NCBI GenBank assembly: GCA_045590195.1
Contig: JAZNQN010000041.1
Span: 1 to 43,683 of the forward strand
Direction of reading: 5' to 3'
From: JAZNQN01 sp045590195
GTDB taxonomy: Bacteria > Bacillota > Clostridia > UMGS1883 > UMGS1540
Length of the DNA: 43,683 nucleotides
Notes under the pieces: model-generated
Seen by the model: the letters and a program-made list of their open reading frames with translations, nothing else
What the model was told of the DNA's origin: nothing
The model's database searches: none
In this document: positions 17,019-23,756 of the stretch, one piece after another
Numbering within the stretch: the first letter of the stretch is position 1
Layout of the letters: every line of letters begins with the position of its first letter
Translations under genes and position numbers: made by a program

Positions 17019-17522
17019 TTATTTACTCTCTTTTCCTGCCTTGCGCCTGCAGGAAGAAGAACAATATTTCTTTTTAAACCTCGCATAAAATGTCCTGTTG
17101 CAATTTTCGCAAACATAAGGTTTTAGCGAACTTCTCTCTTTACATTCATCACTGCAATACTTTTTGTAACTGTCGGAATAAAACTCTTTTTTACAGTGTT
17201 GACACACATATTTTTTCTTGTTCCATTTGTAGTTTTTAACTCTGTTTTTAATCATTAAAGCCTTGCGACATTCTTCGCTGCAACTTGCTCTGTAATAATC
17301 AGCATAAAATATAACGCCGCAGGCCTTGCAAATGCACCTTATTTCCTTTTGCCGTGTGCTTTTCTCTTTTATGTAATCGGGGCAGGCTGTAACTTTCATG
17401 TATGAAACTTTTTCGTCACATATAAGTTCCCTTTCCATTCCTTCAACGCATCCCCGATAATGTACATATGGGCAGTTTTTAAAAACTTCAATATCGCAAC
17501 TTGCACATAGCGTTTCTGACAT
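17019..17522 (-). CDS. Multi-zinc-finger protein coupled to the DGR reverse transcriptase
   Basis: 167 residues with an N-terminal Cys-rich region (ETLCASCDIEVFKNCPY) and three tandem modules of the form CxxC, about 11 residues, FY, then CSxxC: CKACGVIFYADYYRASCSEEC, CQHCKKEFYSDSYKKYCSDEC and CENCNRTFYARFKKKYCSSSC. Each should hold one zinc ion. The last codons of the reverse transcriptase (GAG AGG TGA) form this gene's ribosome site, so translation is coupled. A role as DGR-associated nucleic-acid binder is possible but unproven. Confidence 0.65.
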   Translation of the reverse strand: MSETLCASCDIEVFKNCPYVHYRGCVEGMERELICDEKVSYMKVTACPDYIKEKSTRQKEIRCICKACGVIFYADYYRASCSEECRKALMIKNRVKNYKWNKKKYVCQHCKKEFYSDSYKKYCSDECKERSSLKPYVCENCNRTFYARFKKKYCSSSCRRKAGKESK

Positions 17523-17527
17523 TTATT

Positions 17528-18559
17528 TCACCTCTCATCTATTATCCCTGCAATTTTTTCGTCCATTGCTTTACTCAATTTATAACAATTACCGTGTGAA
17601 ATATGGTTTTTCCACGCATTGTAATACATATAAAACTTGTCTATGGGTAATTTACCTTCCATAACTAATTTTGCCATTCTTGCATACTTTTTTTGAGCAT
17701 TTCGCTTGTTTTGATTTTTAAGCTTGTGTATTACTTTGCCGTTGTCTTTTATGTAGGTATGAAAACCAAGATAACTAACACCATTTTTCAAAGGCGAAAT
17801 TTGTGTTTTTCCGTTAAGCTCTAAATCCAAAGTGTTTAAAAACTCCGTTATAACTTCAAGGCAATATTTTAAGTATTCTTTGCTATGGTGAATAAGCCAA
17901 AAATCATCCATATATCTGCCGTAAAATTCTATCCCCAATTCACCCTTGATAAGTTTGTCCATACCATCTAAATATAAAAGCGCAAAGCCTTGGTTTATTT
18001 GATTTCCAAGCGGTATGCCTTTTCCTTCTGTGCTGTCTATAAACAAATCACATAGCCAACAAATATCCTTGTCATAAGAAAAATGGTAATTTGCAATGTC
18101 TTTTAATTGCTCGTGGGGAATGCTATAAAAAAACTTTGATATATCGCATTTAAGAACATATCCGTTTAAATTGTGTCTTTTGTAAAATTCCTTCATTTGC
18201 TCTGCTAATCTGTTTCGTGCAAACAAAGTGCCTTTTCCTTTTTGCCCGGCACAGTTATCATAAATAAACACATCTTGCAATCGTGGCAAAATAACGTTAT
18301 CACATAAGCTATGTTGTACAACCTTATCTTTGAACGAAGTGGTTTTAATAATACGTTCCTTCGGCTCGTAAACCTTAAATTCGTTATAGCCTGATATTTT
18401 ATAAGTTTTGCTTTTAAGTTGGTCTATAAGGGTATTTATGCCGTCTAAAGCCATAATGTTAAACTTGGCTGCACTTTTTTTATATCCCTTTCCGCACTTT
18501 GATTTCCGGTAAGCCTTGTACATATTTTCAAAATCAATAACTTTTTCAAAGTCGGTCAT
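17528..18559 (-). CDS. DGR reverse transcriptase
   Basis: 343 residues from ATG at 18559, with AGGAG 9 bases upstream. The open frame continues to 18748 through the template repeat, but that part is taken as non-coding. Domain motifs: KCDISKFFYSI with Asp139 (motif A), GIPLGNQINQ at 181-190 (the DGR-type form of motif 4), YMDD at 216-219 (catalytic aspartates), and LGF near 264. The enzyme copies TR RNA into mutated cDNA that replaces the variable repeats. No maturase, nuclease or retron msr/msd features are seen. Neighbours are TR and avd upstream and a zinc-finger gene downstream. Confidence 0.95.
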   Translation of the reverse strand: MTDFEKVIDFENMYKAYRKSKCGKGYKKSAAKFNIMALDGINTLIDQLKSKTYKISGYNEFKVYEPKERIIKTTSFKDKVVQHSLCDNVILPRLQDVFIYDNCAGQKGKGTLFARNRLAEQMKEFYKRHNLNGYVLKCDISKFFYSIPHEQLKDIANYHFSYDKDICWLCDLFIDSTEGKGIPLGNQINQGFALLYLDGMDKLIKGELGIEFYGRYMDDFWLIHHSKEYLKYCLEVITEFLNTLDLELNGKTQISPLKNGVSYLGFHTYIKDNGKVIHKLKNQNKRNAQKKYARMAKLVMEGKLPIDKFYMYYNAWKNHISHGNCYKLSKAMDEKIAGIIDER

Positions 18560-18583
18560 ACAACATAACTCCTTTTTGTTTAT

Positions 18584-18596
18584 CCTTTCGGAAAGG
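18584..18596 (-). promoter_or_regulatory. Hairpin in the TR-RT spacer
   Basis: CCTTT-CGG-AAAGG forms a short hairpin between the template repeat and the reverse transcriptase start. In studied DGRs the spacer RNA between TR and RT is needed for cDNA priming, so structure here may matter. Confidence 0.45.
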
Positions 18597-18664
18597 TTGT
18601 GTATTCTTTTGATGTGGCGTACTGATTTCGGCTCTTGCCTACTCTGTCTGACTATCCACCAATA

Positions 18665-18730
18665 CGGGCGCACGCCGTTGTTATTGTTGTTGTAATTGTT
18701 GTTGTTGATATTACCCGAAGGCGAAACGCA
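18665..18730 (-). repeat. DGR template repeat (TR)
   Basis: 66 bp on the minus strand between avd and the RT. In the target reading frame it would read CVSPSG, then N-I-N-N-N-N-Y-N-N-N-N-N, then GVRP. The central 12 codons hold 22 adenines and are AAC/AAT apart from one ATC and one TAC; the flanking CVSPSG and GVRP codons hold none. AAC codons cannot mutate at A to a stop, the usual DGR design. The G/C-rich end (GGCGTGCGCCCG) matches both variable repeats exactly and then sequences diverge. Confidence 0.96.
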
Positions 18731-18759
18731 AAGAAAAATACAACACACAACCTATAATT

Positions 18760-19128
18760 CTATTGTCTTTCTGATGTTCTCCAAGCAATAGCCATATACT
18801 TTACATCAGATACCATTTTAGACCAATATGCCGCCGAATTGCCGTTTAACAATTCCAAATTCATTGATAATTCAATGTAAAACAATAATTCGTCACAGTA
18901 GGCAATCGCCTTTGTTATCATTTCACATCTTAAAGCTTTGCTCGTTCCATTATGTATTCTGTTGGCTTCAAATAATGTTTCGTATATTTCAAGGCTCTTA
19001 TTTTGGATTTTATCAACTAATGAATGTCTGTACTTTTTTGGGTATCTGTTTATATTTGAGGTTAGCTTGAAGGTATGTGTAGCAAGTTCTTTTGATTTAA
19101 CTATTACTTTTAAATCCGTATCACTCAT
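18760..19128 (-). CDS. avd: DGR accessory variability determinant (Avd-like four-helix protein)
   Basis: 122 residues, mostly helical and basic. It contains TFKLTSNINRYPKKYRHSLVDKIQNKSLEIYETLFEAN, typical of the Avd/four-helix-bundle (S23-like) family, with helices separated by short turns. Avd forms a pentamer that binds RT and TR RNA in the Bordetella phage DGR. Size, the place between target and TR, and the fold pattern all fit. The start at 19128 uses GAGGAA formed by the last codons of the upstream target gene. Confidence 0.85.
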   Translation of the reverse strand: MSDTDLKVIVKSKELATHTFKLTSNINRYPKKYRHSLVDKIQNKSLEIYETLFEANRIHNGTSKALRCEMITKAIAYCDELLFYIELSMNLELLNGNSAAYWSKMVSDVKYMAIAWRTSERQ

Positions 19129-19130
19129 TT

Positions 19131-19745
19131 TTATTCCTCACCTGATACAAAGATAGAAGATACAAAGTTCAAAATCGGGCGCACGCCGCCGCTATTGCTG
19201 ACGTAATCGCGGTAGTTGATAATACCCGAAGGCGAAACGCAAACCACCCACTTCGGTTCATAATGCGGCTTGGCCGTATCAGGTGTTGAAAGCCACCACC
19301 ATTCATCAACTTTGTATTTGTCAAAGATTTCTACATTTGCTCTGTAAAAATCAAATGTCGGCAAACTTATTTGTGAGGTCATTTCGCCGTATGGCTTAAG
19401 TCCGTCAAGTGTTGTTAAGTCAGTTGTAAATGACCTGATATTTTCATTTCCTATTCTGTCAACAATTTTCGGCAAAAACTCATTTTTTAATTTCTCATAA
19501 ACAATACTTTCTTTGAAATTATTATTTTCACCGAATTTTGATTTATAAAGAATGTTCTTTGTAACCGCTGTTGTTACTCCGTCAACATCTGCAAACTTTA
19601 TAAATTCAACACCTGCAATTTTAAATGTGTCACCGATTTTTACATCTGCCAACTCACAAGATTTATTTGCTTTGTTCGCAAGCTTCAATAAAGTTTCTCT
19701 TTCCTTTGTGTTGAGGTTTTCCATATCAATAATTATTTTGTTCAT
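19131..19745 (-). CDS. DGR target protein 1 (variable C-terminal CLec-like domain)
   Basis: 204 residues with no signal peptide or membrane span. After a helical start, KIGDTFKIAGVEFIKFADVDGVTTAVTK begins a DUF6273-like domain (family from memory), followed by FGENNNF and VDEWWWLSTPD. The end CVSPSG-(12 variable residues, 175-186)-GVRP is the DGR signature of C-type-lectin-like targets, where variable side chains form a ligand face. Variable residues read I-I-N-Y-R-D-Y-V-S-N-S-G. It is followed 2 bases later by avd, and shares overall layout with target 2. Confidence 0.88.
   Translation of the reverse strand: MNKIIIDMENLNTKERETLLKLANKANKSCELADVKIGDTFKIAGVEFIKFADVDGVTTAVTKNILYKSKFGENNNFKESIVYEKLKNEFLPKIVDRIGNENIRSFTTDLTTLDGLKPYGEMTSQISLPTFDFYRANVEIFDKYKVDEWWWLSTPDTAKPHYEPKWVVCVSPSGIINYRDYVSNSGGVRPILNFVSSIFVSGEE
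19176..19241 (-). repeat. DGR variable repeat 1 (VR1)
   Basis: 66 bp aligned to the TR without gaps. I count 11 differences, every one at a TR coding-strand adenine; all non-adenine positions match. The downstream end GGCGTGCGCCCG is shared with TR and then stops matching, marking the initiation-of-mutagenic-homing side. Confidence 0.96.
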
Positions 19746-19756
19746 AATATTTCTCC

Positions 19757-20365
19757 TTATTTTGATACAAAGATATTAGATTTTAAGATACAAAACGGGC
19801 GCACGCCGAAGTAATTGTTGCTGCAATTGCCGTTGTAGATAAAACCCGAAGGCGAAACGCATTTTACAGTTTTTTCATATCCGTGTGTCGGTGTACTATA
19901 TGCCGTTGCCAGCCACCACCATTTGTCTACTTGGAATTTATCAAGTATGTATACATATTTTCTGTATTGTTCACAAGTCATAAGTGACATATAGCGTTTA
20001 ACTTTGCCATAATCTTTAAGTCCATCATCAGCTGTTAAATCAACTGTGTGTTCAACAAGATTATATTTGCCGATAACATCCGCAATTTCCATTCCAAAAT
20101 CATTACACAAATCGTCAACATAAGAGTTTTCGTAATTATTTGTTTTGCCAAACTTTTTATCTTCAAATAAAAGGTCTTTGAGAATAACCGCCGTTGTATC
20201 TCCCGACTTTTCAAGTATAATAAATTCATACTTGCCAATTTTAAATGTTTCTCCTACCGGAATATCCGAAAGCTTTGTTTTATTTTTTATAAAGCTTTTT
20301 TCAATTTCCTTAACCTGCTCCTTTGTAAGTTCAATTTTTTCTCCGTTTAAATAGATGTAATTCAT
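19757..20365 (-). CDS. DGR target protein 2 (variable C-terminal CLec-like domain)
   Basis: 202 residues, a paralogue of target 1: PVGETFKIGKYEFIILEKSGDTTAVILKDLL and FGKTNNYENS align with target 1, and both place the variable residues at 175-186. The variable stretch here reads F-I-Y-N-G-N-C-S-N-N-Y-F between CVSPSG and GVRP. The isoleucine at 176 is unchanged from TR in both targets. No secretion signal. It is the first gene of the DGR block, with GAAAGGAAG before the ATG at 20365. Ligand unknown. Confidence 0.88.
   Translation of the reverse strand: MNYIYLNGEKIELTKEQVKEIEKSFIKNKTKLSDIPVGETFKIGKYEFIILEKSGDTTAVILKDLLFEDKKFGKTNNYENSYVDDLCNDFGMEIADVIGKYNLVEHTVDLTADDGLKDYGKVKRYMSLMTCEQYRKYVYILDKFQVDKWWWLATAYSTPTHGYEKTVKCVSPSGFIYNGNCSNNYFGVRPFCILKSNIFVSK
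19796..19861 (-). repeat. DGR variable repeat 2 (VR2)
   Basis: 66 bp aligned to TR without gaps. I count 10 differences, every one at a TR adenine. VR1 and VR2 differ from each other at many of these sites, so the two targets were diversified in separate events. Confidence 0.96.
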
Positions 20366-20419
20366 TTTTTACTTCCTTTCTCCTTAAAATCGTTCTTTTA
20401 TCACTTTTGAATTGCGATT

Positions 20420-20782
20420 TTATAGTAATATCCAAAATGTAAAAAATATCTGCCACAAGTGAATTAATTGGTCTTGTATTAAGTTTATTTTCTTTCGATT
20501 AGCCTTTAAGTTGTCAACAAAAGCGTGTATTGTGATATTCGCTATGAATACTATTATAAACAACCCTGTAATATTGAAATTAATTACATATGCTATTGGT
20601 AGCATAATCATAAAAGACCAACTAAAACTGTGCATAAGCAATGCCCATATATAGTCATACTTATACATCTCATCAGGTGCATTGTCCTGCCAATAATTCT
20701 TTTGCTTTGCAGAAGCCAACCAACCTTGTAAATAATAATCATCTACGATATGACAAAATATCATAAGCCAAAGTATATACAT
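20420..20782 (-). CDS. DUF3307-like membrane protein
   Basis: 120 residues with several hydrophobic segments (ILWLMIFCHIVDDYYLQ, WALLMHSFSWSFMIMLPIAYVI, TGLFIIVFIANITIHAFVD) and the conserved-looking H-x-x-D-Y and H-x-F-x-D pairs of DUF3307 proteins (family from memory). Probably an integral membrane protein; function unknown. ATG at 20782 follows AAGGAGTGATG. It sits directly upstream of the DGR target genes on the same strand. Confidence 0.6.
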   Translation of the reverse strand: MYILWLMIFCHIVDDYYLQGWLASAKQKNYWQDNAPDEMYKYDYIWALLMHSFSWSFMIMLPIAYVINFNITGLFIIVFIANITIHAFVDNLKANRKKINLIQDQLIHLWQIFFTFWILL

Positions 20783-20849
20783 ATCATCACTCCTTATTCG
20801 TTATAAAATCTGTTAAGGCGAATAACTTTTACTTTAAGACGAATACCGC

Positions 20850-21266
20850 TTATGTATCTTTCCTTTCTCCATTCATTTTCGCACCGCATTTGGGGCAATA
20901 ATCATTTGCGTTTGTATATTCACCTGTGTCATACAAATAACCACAAACCGAGCAATACATATCAAGCTCCCAATATCCGTGCTTCACTTCCTCGACATCT
21001 GCCGCAGGCACTTGTATTAACACCCTTTTAATCGCCCTCTTTAAAATAACTTTTAATATATCATTTTTCAGTCGCCCTATACTCCGAACATCATAATTGG
21101 ACATTTCTGCCGCTTCCTCTAATGTCAGACCTTCGACAAATATTGCCTTTGCTACTTTTATATGTCTTTCATCATCAAAGTCATTAAAAAGGCTCATAAA
21201 CAAATTTGCTTCATTTTCATCTGTAAATAATGGATTTCTCGGGGGTTTTTTATGATGAACCATCAC
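20850..21266 (-). CDS. HTH domain fused to a C-terminal zinc ribbon
   Basis: 138 residues. Residues ~30-80 form a sigma-like HTH (KVAKAIFVEGLTLEEAAEMSNYDVRSIGRLKNDIL). After a linker VPAADVEEVKHGYW comes a zinc ribbon CSVCG ... CPKCGAKMNGE. The ADV-HGxW linker normally opens stand-alone phage zinc-ribbon proteins, so this looks like a fusion of two phage modules. A regulatory role at DNA or RNA polymerase is inferred. Four cysteines are intact. Confidence 0.65.
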   Translation of the reverse strand: MMVHHKKPPRNPLFTDENEANLFMSLFNDFDDERHIKVAKAIFVEGLTLEEAAEMSNYDVRSIGRLKNDILKVILKRAIKRVLIQVPAADVEEVKHGYWELDMYCSVCGYLYDTGEYTNANDYCPKCGAKMNGERKDT

Positions 21267-21279
21267 CCCTCACCGCCTT

Positions 21280-21537
21280 TCAAATAATGCCGTGAAACAT
21301 TGCAGAAAGGGGGTCTATAAATCTATCAAGCCCGTGTTCCTGTAATGCTTTTATTTGTTCTTCGCTCTGACATTCAATGTGATACCGCTCTTTAACGAGT
21401 TCACAATCGCTTAATTTTGCAAGTGTCGGAAACGGATAACCGCAAGGAATTAACTCGCCTTTTTCATGGTCAACTCCACATACTACCCAAGTTTCGCCAC
21501 TCGGTTTATGCAATACTGTGTCATTCGGTCTTATCAT
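21280..21537 (-). CDS. Small phage protein, unknown
   Basis: 85 residues from the ATG at 21537, which overlaps the ASCH gene stop as ATGA and has AGGTGG upstream; the longer in-frame opening is rejected. The beginning MIRPNDTVLHKPSGETWVVCG is a pattern I recall from small phage proteins with an SH3-like barrel look. The end is helical (EQIKALQEHGLDRFIDPL). Function unknown. Confidence 0.55.
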   Translation of the reverse strand: MIRPNDTVLHKPSGETWVVCGVDHEKGELIPCGYPFPTLAKLSDCELVKERYHIECQSEEQIKALQEHGLDRFIDPLSAMFHGII

Positions 21538-22055
21538 TCCTGCACACCACCTTTCTCGGTTGTTTGTACATAACACCAACTCTGTGGTGGTCTTTTTAAG
21601 CAATGATGTTCTTCGCATTTCTTGCACTCTATTAAGCCGCCATAAGGACATCTGTTATAATTTACAAATTCGCTTAACTCTTTCGGCTTGCCATAGATTA
21701 CAAGGTCCGATATGTGCCAACCCCACCCTTGTTTTCCGTTTCCGAGATAATCCATAATTTCTTTGTCACTCAAACAAGTATACGGAAATTCTCTTAAAGA
21801 AATTTTATTGTTTGGGTTAGAATAGGTTATGCTTATTGGTAAAGTTGACTTACAAATAAATTCGCCTATAACTTTACTGCAATACTTCCCTTGGAAATAT
21901 CCATCGCCTTTCCTATAAAATTTCTTTGTGCAATAGATATAACACTTAAAGGGCGTTTCAATCTTCGGCTTTGTTTTTCTTACCTCTAAAATCTTTTTGC
22001 CACTCGCAATCAATTCACACCATTTCGGCTGAATACTAATCAATACTGATTTCAT
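21534..22055 (-). CDS. ASCH-domain-like phage protein
   Basis: 173 residues from ATG at 22055 (GGAGA site). The N-terminal motif ISIQPKWCELIASGKKILEVRKTKP is the classic ASCH/PUA-like start (substrate-binding strand with G-K-K-x-x-E-x-R), and strands follow to about residue 75. The C-terminus has cysteines (NRCPYGGLIECKKCEEHHC) that may bind zinc. ASCH proteins bind RNA or modified nucleosides; a role in the phage is not established. Confidence 0.65.
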   Translation of the reverse strand: MKSVLISIQPKWCELIASGKKILEVRKTKPKIETPFKCYIYCTKKFYRKGDGYFQGKYCSKVIGEFICKSTLPISITYSNPNNKISLREFPYTCLSDKEIMDYLGNGKQGWGWHISDLVIYGKPKELSEFVNYNRCPYGGLIECKKCEEHHCLKRPPQSWCYVQTTEKGGVQE

Positions 22056-22356
22056 TTCTTGTCTCCAATTCATTAAATGATATTTGCCCTTCTATTTGAG
22101 GAACTTCTTTTATCGAAAATGCTCTGTGTTTTTTTCGGTAAATAATTGGCGCGCCCTGGTACTCGGTATTAAACATTCCACAGGCTTCGTATTTATTGGC
22201 CCAATCAGATGCTTGACTATGCGTTAAACCATAAACCTTGCATTTTTTTAATATCCTTGTGTTATACCGCCTGCTTATAAAATTGGAACATTCCTTACAG
22301 ATATGAAACCCGCCTTTTTTACCGAACAAATGATGCATAAGCTCAATTTTTTTCAA
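22036..22356 (-). CDS. Small Cys-containing phage protein, unknown
   Basis: 106 residues starting MKKIELMHHLFGKKGGFHICKECSNFISRRYNTRILKKCKVYGL. Cysteines in CKEC, then KKC and later ACGMF suggest a zinc site. I recall small proteins of this shape in gut Firmicutes phages but cannot name a function. The ATG overlaps the end of the frameshifted gene to its right; its own end overlaps the ASCH gene start by 20 bases. Confidence 0.5.
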   Translation of the reverse strand: MKKIELMHHLFGKKGGFHICKECSNFISRRYNTRILKKCKVYGLTHSQASDWANKYEACGMFNTEYQGAPIIYRKKHRAFSIKEVPQIEGQISFNELETRNEISID

Positions 22357-22651
22357 GCCTTCACCCCTTTACGCTTATCAAGTTTTCCGCCTGCAACAAT
22401 AATATTAGCTTCGTCCTTTAACACCTTTTCCAGGTCATATAAACTGCAATATCCTCTTGAAATACTGTCGGCCAAATCTTCAACCGCATCATATACTCTT
22501 CTTAGTCTTTTGCGGCCATATCCTTCACAATCACGCATAACATTTAAAAAGATAATAAGTGCGTATTTTACAGCTTCATCGCCTATCTTTTTTCCATTCT
22601 CTTTATATCGCTTGCCCTCAGCTGCACAGCCGGGTTTTTCTTCTTACTCAA
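22353..22651 (-). pseudogene. Small helical phage gene broken by a -1 shift at an A6 run
   Basis: A TTG start at 22651 (AAAGGGGAAG site, TTGA overlap with the upstream stop) opens MSKKKNPAVQLRASDIKRMEK, then meets TAG. In the shifted frame the sequence continues IGDEAVKYALIIFLNVMRDCEG and on to a stop at 22353. The total of 299 bases is one short of 100 codons, and the break is at six As (22,588-22,593). The rejoined protein fits a common phage family (MSKKKNPAVQLRA...). Either a 1-base deletion, a sequencing error, or slippage at the A run (AAAAAAG). Confidence 0.7.
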
Positions 22652-22863
22652 AACAACTTCCCCTTTCTGATAATGGTATCCTTTAGCCTGCAGGCTGCAG
22701 CAAGGCGGTCTCTCTCGTTCTGAATAGCCATACACTCTTCTTCCCTTTTCACAAGTTCCCTGTAAAGTATTTCTTTTTCTTCCTTAAGACGGTTGTTTTC
22801 AGCAGCAAGTCTTAACGCGTGCCTTTCAGTATTTTTAATACTCTTAAACAAATCAAATACCAT
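22648..22863 (-). CDS. Small coiled-coil phage protein
   Basis: 71 residues from the ATG at 22863 (AAAGGTG site 9 bases ahead), preferred over a GTG at 22872 that lies inside that site. Nearly the whole protein is one charged helix (RHALRLAAENNRLKEEKEILYRELVKREEECMA), so it probably dimerises as a coiled coil. Its stop overlaps the TTG start of the next gene. Function unknown. Confidence 0.6.
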   Translation of the reverse strand: MVFDLFKSIKNTERHALRLAAENNRLKEEKEILYRELVKREEECMAIQNERDRLAAACRLKDTIIRKGKLF

Positions 22864-23011
22864 TGGCTTCACACCTTTCTATAAGTTTTGCCTGGGAGAG
22901 GCAATCAAAATATAATATTTTCAATGCCCCTTTCGGATAATGTTTGTAAAGCCCGGTATTTATTTTAGCCTTGAATATTTTCTTGGCTTTCATTATTGTT
23001 TCGTGTGTCAT
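22853..23011 (-). CDS. Small phage protein, unknown (52 residues)
   Basis: ATG at 23011 with AAAGG and GAGG upstream, reading in a different frame over the last 47 bases of the GIY-YIG gene and overlapping the next gene by 11 bases. The product is basic (MTHETIMKAKKIFKAKI) with a Cys-containing helix (CLSQAKLIERCEANGI). The good ribosome site and the way it fills the gap between two genes support it; no family recognised. Confidence 0.5.
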   Translation of the reverse strand: MTHETIMKAKKIFKAKINTGLYKHYPKGALKILYFDCLSQAKLIERCEANGI

Positions 23012-23576
23012 TTTCCTCACCTTTCAAAAAATCTTCAAATTTCGCCATAGCTTTTTCCTGGTTCTTATTAGGCTTATCGCTCTTTTTTCTGTATGTAAGA
23101 TGCTTTTCAAAAAGGTTAGCAACAAACTTTCTCGCATCTTTGTAGCCTTGTTTTTTTCCATCATAATAACCACGGCTTGGTTTATTATCATCAAGGCCTT
23201 CCTTGCCTTCCCCTTGGCCGCCTGCGGTCTTATTTCTAAGCTGATATCCTCTGTTGGCATAAGCCTTAATATATTTTTGCTCCATTTCATCAAGCTCATT
23301 TTCAGGAAATTCAATATGATGAACTTTCCACCCTGTAGGATTATCAAAACTGTAAAATCCATGCTTGCGAATAGACAGGTCAATGTGCTGATATCCTTTC
23401 AAATGCCCGGCAAGCCTTGTCAATATGTGCTTTGCCTGTCCTATATAAGCATATTTAAATCCGTTTTCTTCTCTAAGCAGAAAATAAATGCCGCTTCCGT
23501 TTGTTATATCAGGATTCACTTTTAAAATCCGCTCTTTGTTTTTGGCTTCAATAGCTTTAATCTGCTTAAGTGTCAC
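22965..23576 (-). CDS. GIY-YIG nuclease-domain protein
   Basis: 203 residues. The catalytic domain spans roughly residues 28-120: GIYFLL ... YAYIGQAKHILTRLAGHL, with the signature Tyr residues and the helix Arg, and EMEQKYIKAYANRGYQLRNKTAGG containing the metal-binding Glu. The C-terminal 80 residues are basic and low in complexity. It could be a homing-type or repair endonuclease inside the replication block. Start at 23576 overlaps the upstream gene as ATGA-like. Confidence 0.75.
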   Translation of the reverse strand: MTLKQIKAIEAKNKERILKVNPDITNGSGIYFLLREENGFKYAYIGQAKHILTRLAGHLKGYQHIDLSIRKHGFYSFDNPTGWKVHHIEFPENELDEMEQKYIKAYANRGYQLRNKTAGGQGEGKEGLDDNKPSRGYYDGKKQGYKDARKFVANLFEKHLTYRKKSDKPNKNQEKAMAKFEDFLKGEENDTRNNNESQENIQG

Positions 23577-23755
23577 ACTGCCACCCCCGGTACAAGTTCA
23601 ATGTAAATATCAATTTTTTCTTTTAGCTGCTCTTCAGTTAATTTTTCTGTACATTGTGCGTGACAAACAAATTTCCCTTCCCCATCATAAATCATATAAT
23701 GGTTGTTATAATCACTCTGAATTATCGTGTGTCCCCTGTGCTTTACCTCTGTCAT
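23573..23755 (-). CDS. Small phage protein, unknown (60 residues)
   Basis: ATG at 23755 behind a GGGGGAA site; an in-frame TTG 18 bases upstream would also give a 66-residue form. The product starts MTEVKHRGHTIIQSDYNNHYMIYD and has two cysteine-flanked strands (KFVCHAQC). It looks like a small beta-rich protein common in phage replication blocks. Function unknown. Confidence 0.5.
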   Translation of the reverse strand: MTEVKHRGHTIIQSDYNNHYMIYDGEGKFVCHAQCTEKLTEEQLKEKIDIYIELVPGVAV

Positions 23756-23756
23756 A

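Noticed and set aside
17528..18559. Retron, group II intron or abortive-infection reverse transcriptase
   Set aside because: No msr/msd-like RNA, no maturase or endonuclease domain, and a DGR TR, VRs and avd sit directly next to it.
18560..18748. Longer reverse-transcriptase start that runs through the template repeat
   Set aside because: The frame is open but the segment is the non-coding TR plus spacer; a proper ribosome site and ATG lie at 18559. The Asn-rich reading (NNNNYNNNNN) is a by-product of the AAC codons.
20386..20421. 7-bp inverted repeat (AAAATCG/CGATTTT) upstream of DGR target 2 as an operator or terminator
   Set aside because: Short arms, wide spacing and overlap with the DUF3307 stop; no -10/-35 fit that would settle a role.
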